The notes below the pieces were generated by a model. The model did not search any database and had not been told where the DNA came from. It saw nothing but the letters and a program-made list of their open reading frames with translations. Positions 59,923 through 64,000 of a DNA stretch of 64,000 nucleotides are shown here, piece by piece. Source of the stretch: Echinococcus granulosus. Taxonomy: Eukaryota; Platyhelminthes; Cestoda; Cyclophyllidea; Taeniidae. Made by a program: the position numbers and the translations under genes. Within the stretch, counting starts at the first letter, position 1. Every line of letters begins with the position of its first letter. Where the stretch lies: the NCBI RefSeq assembly GCF_000524195.1, contig NW_020170381.1:1049678-1113677 (forward strand). Reading direction: 5' to 3'.

Positions 59923-61455
59923 CGTCTGCTACTCCGTGTACACAAGATCTACCCAACGCCCCTTCTTCCTATCATCTTTTACGTTGGTAGATGTGCTAGC
60001 TTCTTTTGTTCTCTTTGTCGTATTCTTACTCGTTTCCACTCACTAATGTCCTTTTTGTATGTGTGTTGATGCATTTTTCCTGCGACTTTGGTCTGTGGTT
60101 GCACCCCCTGGTGAGTAGGACTATCTAATCCTCCCCTTTACCTCGTCCTTTATATTTGGACGTATCTTGTCCTATGTTTTGCTATGTTCTCCATTTGTGA
60201 CTTACCCATGCTGGAGGGGGCATATAGCTTCGAAGTTGGGTGACATTGGAATAGAGACCATGTTTGGATATTGTGATGCGCCTGCCTTTGGTAACCTTTT
60301 TTCTTGGTGGCTTTGCCGTGTCAGTGATAGTCCGTGAGTTAGTTAGTTAGTCCGTGATAGTCTACGTCGTTTTCGATACAGTTCCGTTCTCCTTGGCTTG
60401 CTAGTGAAGCAGAATCGGGTGGTCGCAATCATCAGTTAAAGGGTTTTGATGGAGGGGTGAATGGCACCATAGGTCGATGGAGTGAGGTTTTTCGACTCAA
60501 AGTGGCTATTTTTGAAGACTCAGCGGCTGGAGGTGCGAAGCACAGCAGAAAGTCTCGCCGTAAGGTAAACATGTCGATACCGTACGAGTGAGCTCCCGAG
60601 ATGTTCACTCATTTGTGCTTCATCGTGATATAATTCGACACTCGGCGTTGACGAGAAGCATTATAATTCGTTTCGGTCATTCTTTTGGTTACGTATTGTG
60701 CGGTTTGTATTATGGTGCTGAACTTAGTTGTTTCCGTTTCCGCGATTATTGACTGCAGATGTGATTCCAGTCACAACTTTCCTGAGCTTGTAATTAAACC
60801 ATTTCAACATCTTTCAGCATAACAAAGGACGCATACTTTCGCAGTCTCATAAACTGAGAATAATTAAAAAATTGATCAAATGAAAGCACAAGGACCGTTT
60901 GATAACTGTCTCAAAGTGCACTTCAAATCCGCGGTTTGTACTTCCACCTGCGCACTCGAGCTAAAGTCCGCGCTGATAGTCTCAGCTCTACGGTACTGGT
61001 ATGGCTTACTACTGCTTCAAGAAGACACTTAACCCAACGTCCTCAATATGATCAGATAATAACCCATGTGCTCACGATTTTGGTGTAATTGGTAAAATCA
61101 AGGACTCGAAATCTTCCGAAGGAGTGCATGCATAAAAGTACATAAAAGTCGTGCCCTAAGTTAACCACATTACACAATGTAAGCAAATGCAGCATCCTCA
61201 GTCTTCCCTGGTCAAAAAAAGCAAAAGCAGAACAAAAAACAATCAATCCAGAGAAAGTTTGGGGACTGACAGAGCGGCTCAAATATCATACAAAAGAATA
61301 AAAGTGTAAAATGCAAAGACTGAGGTGCCTAAGTAGTTTAGTAAACAGCTAACCAAAACGTACAATCTTCACGTAGACCACCTCTTCTTCAGAATGTCGC
61401 TCCTACACCTCTCCCTGCCCAACCATTTGCATCAGCCAGTTAAATGCAGTCGATA
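59923..61455. other. Intergenic region downstream of eRF1
   Basis: Begins with a T-rich, GC-moderate stretch that is probably the eRF1 3' UTR. Around 60325-60362 a short tandem array of AGTCCGTGA/GTTAGTTAGTTAG units occurs. No gene seen up to the assembly gap. Confidence 0.4.
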
Positions 61456-61555
61456 NNNNNNNNNNNNNNNNNNNNNNNNNNNNNNNNNNNNNNNNNNNNN
61501 NNNNNNNNNNNNNNNNNNNNNNNNNNNNNNNNNNNNNNNNNNNNNNNNNNNNNNN
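61456..61555. other. Assembly gap of 100 N
   Basis: Exactly 100 N bases, the usual placeholder for a gap of unknown size. It ends only 30 bases before the LTR-like element at 61586, so the gap was probably caused by a repeat. Confidence 0.99.
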
Positions 61556-61585
61556 AAATGCGACCTACAAAGGCTAAAGCTCAAG

Positions 61586-61781
61586 TGTAATACGATAGTG
61601 GTTTATCCCTCGGCATTGGTGAGGCGCCACCTTTGTTCTTTGAATTAGCCCTCTTGTACCACGCTGGGTGGGCTGGCCTTTCGAACCATCCCAATAGCCC
61701 AGACACCTTCGCTGCGCTGAATATATATTCTGCCAGAGTATTTTGGCTTCTTTAGTCTTCACGAAGTCCCGGGACGCTACA
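61586..61781 (+). mobile_element. Solo LTR-like element (family A, copy 2)
   Basis: 196 bp with TGTAATACGATAGTGG at the start and GGGACGCTACA at the end (TGT...ACA). It aligns end to end with 15174-15371. CAAG directly precedes (61582-61585) and follows (61782-61785), giving a 4-bp target-site duplication. No coding content. The nearby N gap could hide more of an element. Confidence 0.65.
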
Positions 61782-62197
61782 CAAGGGATGTTAAACTCAC
61801 TTAGCCAAATATCAGCCTGTATCAAAATAGGCTTGATTCAATCAGTAGCCAATAGAGAGTAATAGAAATACATTTTTTGTGTCGTATTAAAGCACGCAAA
61901 AAAGCTAAAAAAAATTAAAAGGCACAGTGTTCTAGTTTTACTCTAATCTTTCTTCGCAAAATATCTATTGCTACCCAACAGTCGTAACTTCACAAGTTTT
62001 TTCGGAAGTCATTTTGATTCTATTCGGTTATTTTAACTGTATTAATTTTTTTACAGCGTATTTCACGTTAGGTTAAAAGTTGCACAAAACGATCCTTTAT
62101 TCTAAAATGTCCATCTTAGGGCAGCTTTGTTTCAATTAATCGATTGTCCACAAAGTCAATTGGAGGCATACTCGAGCTGGTTGGTTTTCGGTGTGTT
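61782..62197. other. Upstream region of the NOP16-like gene
   Basis: AT-rich; no gene seen. It contains the NOP16 5' UTR and promoter. The long T run and TTTTTTACAG near 62047-62057 could be a splice acceptor for a leader or 5' UTR exon. Confidence 0.35.
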
Positions 62198-62777
62198 ATG
62201 GGTAGGAAGAATGCCTATGACTATAGAAAGAATCGTAGGAAAAGCCTGCGTAAAAAAAAGAAACGTTTCATTATTCAGAAGTATTTTGATCGCTACCGCC
62301 TGACACCTTTAGTTCAATCATCAGGAAGTCATGGAATGACCGTCTCTCTATCAGGGCGAATTTTAACCGAATTGGATTGGTCTTTGATCCAAATGAAAGC
62401 ACTTGCAACACAGTAGTATTTTCTTAATAGCAAATTTTTCCTAGGGTCGAAAGGATGAGGTTGAGGGACTAGCTGACCCAAATGTTATAAGAGGTACTGT
62501 TTGATTTCTTTAATGCATAGAATTAAAAAACGTGAGAAAGTCTAAGAGAAAACGCGAGAAATTTATTTCGGAAGACGACAGAATATTTTGCATATATCTA
62601 CTGGAGCTCTATGGCGAGGACTATGGTGCTATGTGCCGCGACTCAAGGAACGTTTACCAGCTGACCCCAACCCAGATCGAAAGAATGATAAGGATTTTCA
62701 GAGAGTCCAAGTATTATCCGCGGTATTTAAAGGATAAATCCGACAACAATCTCCATGTTTTAGAGCTGTATGAATGA
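62198..62777 (+). CDS. NOP16: Nucleolar protein 16 (60S ribosome assembly)
   Basis: Exons 62198-62280, 62313-62412, 62445-62493 and 62521-62777 give 162 residues (178 in human). The basic N-terminus (MGRKNAYDYRKNRRKSLRKK) is followed by IIRKSWNDRLSIRANF, GLVFDPNE (cf. GLAVDPN), and a C-terminal EDYGAMCRDSRNVYQLTPTQ, which aligns with EDYKAMARDEKNYYQDTPKQ of human NOP16. NOP16 is a nucleolar factor of pre-60S particles. The three introns are 32, 32 and 27 nt, so most of the pre-mRNA is exon; unspliced reading gives two broken ORFs that hide the family. The start was fixed by the MGRK opening. Confidence 0.88.
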
Positions 62778-64000
62778 TTGTTTTGCACACTGTACCTCTA
62801 CTTCCAGTTGGCCTTTTCAAGTTCCATTTTATAATTGGCAAGAGTAGACCGAATATTATGAATTAAAATAGGTTTTTGAAGCTTAAACTTATTACTATCT
62901 CTTAAATAAATACAGGACGATCATGTGTGGTGCAGTAATTCTCTAATGTGTTTTCGTGTAGCCGTCCTCGCCGTAGTTCGTGAGAGGCATGATTTGGTGA
63001 TGTCGTATTCGAAGTCGAGTTGGTTGAACGGCTTATGACTAAAGGTGTTGTCTTCGGAGAGCAGCAGCTTTTCAGTGTTCGTTATGTTTCCAAATCCTAA
63101 GATGTTTGGAATTGGACGCTAAAAAACTTCAGTTACAATGGTCTTGAAGAAACTGTTCGGCCCCGCCGTATGAGGTTGCTGAAGTATGTCGTGTGCGCAA
63201 TGCGGGCCATAGCACCGTAGAGCGTAGGAATGAATAAGGCTGGGCAGGCAAAACGTAGTAGTGACGGTTCAGCAGGGGATTTGTATGTTGCCGACGGTGG
63301 CTACCCATTGAAAACTGTTCGACAGATGGCGTATTCTTTCCCAGTGGTAGAAAACGTGAGGGAAGTCAACTGACGTTTCTTCCACAATGTCGCAAATATT
63401 ATGGTTTTGGCGAGCTTCCCCGATCTGAAAAGTAAAAGCGCCGCATACTGGGAGTAATTTGCAGCGTGAGAATACTCGCAGAATGCTGGGCATACCTCCC
63501 GTCTACACTGGATCACTGAAGTAAGAAATACGCCGATGGCTTAGATAGTAACTAAGTGACTATGCTGAGATTATGAACATTTGAACTACGCAACTGTTAA
63601 GTATGATAGGGAAAACTTTCCAGCTAAGCATCAGGATTCGGAGCTGAATGGCCGTCGACACCGCGATATAAACTATGTTTCGGCATGAACAACAGACCAC
63701 CAGCCAGCAAACAAAGTGAATCATATTCGACAAATAGCTACTGTTTAGTTTTAGTAACGAAGTCTAGTAAAAAACCCATTCGCTGCATTTAGTGTAACAA
63801 TTACTGAGTGAGAAAAGCTACTTCCTTTATATCCCGATGGGAACAGGCACTGTAATTATCCCAGACAAACAAATTATCAAGAATTTTTCCTAGAAGTTCC
63901 TCAAACTCCAAATAATATGACTCTACAGTCCCCCTTCACTTCAAAAAAGAGTAAAATTGCGATAAGAAGTGACCGTTGGCATGTACTCAGGTAATAAATA
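62778..64000. other. Downstream of NOP16, no gene seen
   Basis: An AATAAA at 62905-62910 is the likely NOP16 poly(A) signal. The 62950-63520 stretch is GC-richer than the flanks and carries 70-codon open frames on the - strand near 63269-63516, but they resemble no family and lack splice context. The remainder is AT-rich. Confidence 0.4.
62905..62910 (+). terminator. Poly(A) signal of the NOP16-like gene
   Basis: AATAAA about 128 bases past the stop codon, in AT-rich sequence. Confidence 0.5.

Noticed and set aside
1..64000. CRISPR arrays, bacterial operons, rRNA genes, phage features
   Set aside because: None seen; spliceosomal introns and metazoan gene families show this is animal nuclear DNA.

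Overview
This is a eukaryotic window of roughly 40% GC, with intron-split genes of animal families on both strands. The nuclear receptor, WDR27, TMEM126 and glycogenin genes mark it as metazoan. Clusters of very short introns (27-40 nt) towards the 5' ends of genes, larger introns further 3', and small LTR-like repeats suggest a parasitic flatworm, most likely a tapeworm or relative. That taxonomic placement is inference. Open reading frames alone mislead here, so I rebuilt most genes exon by exon, using splice sites, matching codon phase and conserved family residues.

Layout, left part. At 0.9-3.8 kb (+) there is an NR2F/COUP-TF-like nuclear receptor with four exons, one intron of which appears to be GC-AG. 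At 8.2-14.6 kb (-) lies a WDR27-like WD-repeat protein, with a decayed pogo/Tigger-like transposase in one intron. At 16.0-23.7 kb (-) a three-exon gene encodes a 933-residue protein that resembles the N-terminal part of Egalitarian. It shows no exonuclease domain and instead carries an S1/cold-shock-like fold that spans an intron. At 27.2-28.0 kb (-) is the last exon of an EVI1/PRDM3/PRDM16-like factor with a PLDLS motif and three C2H2 fingers. From 28 to 36 kb I find no gene, only promoter-like GC-rich patches and LTR-like fragments.

Layout, right part. From 36.0 to 41.4 kb four + strand genes are packed close together: an SRSF2-type splicing factor, a TMEM126 family protein, an unrecognised 214-residue protein, and ADAT3 (the non-catalytic tRNA deaminase subunit). 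They converge on fibrillarin (41.6-42.6 kb, -). Glycogenin (44.6-53.4 kb, -) carries a 574-residue His/Gln/Pro-rich insert between its transferase domain and the conserved glycogen-synthase-binding tail. It is divergent from ARP2 (54.5-56.6 kb, +). Translation release factor eRF1 (57.3-59.9 kb, +) and NOP16 (62.2-62.8 kb, +) follow. A 100-N assembly gap sits at 61456-61555.

The genes do not form one pathway. Most on the right are housekeeping genes: splicing, tRNA editing, rRNA methylation, ribosome assembly, translation termination and actin nucleation. Those on the left are regulatory. The most unusual items are the Egalitarian-like protein with an S1-like domain, the enlarged glycogenin, the 27-28 nt introns, the GC-AG intron, and two solo LTRs of about 196-198 bp with matching 4-bp target duplications.
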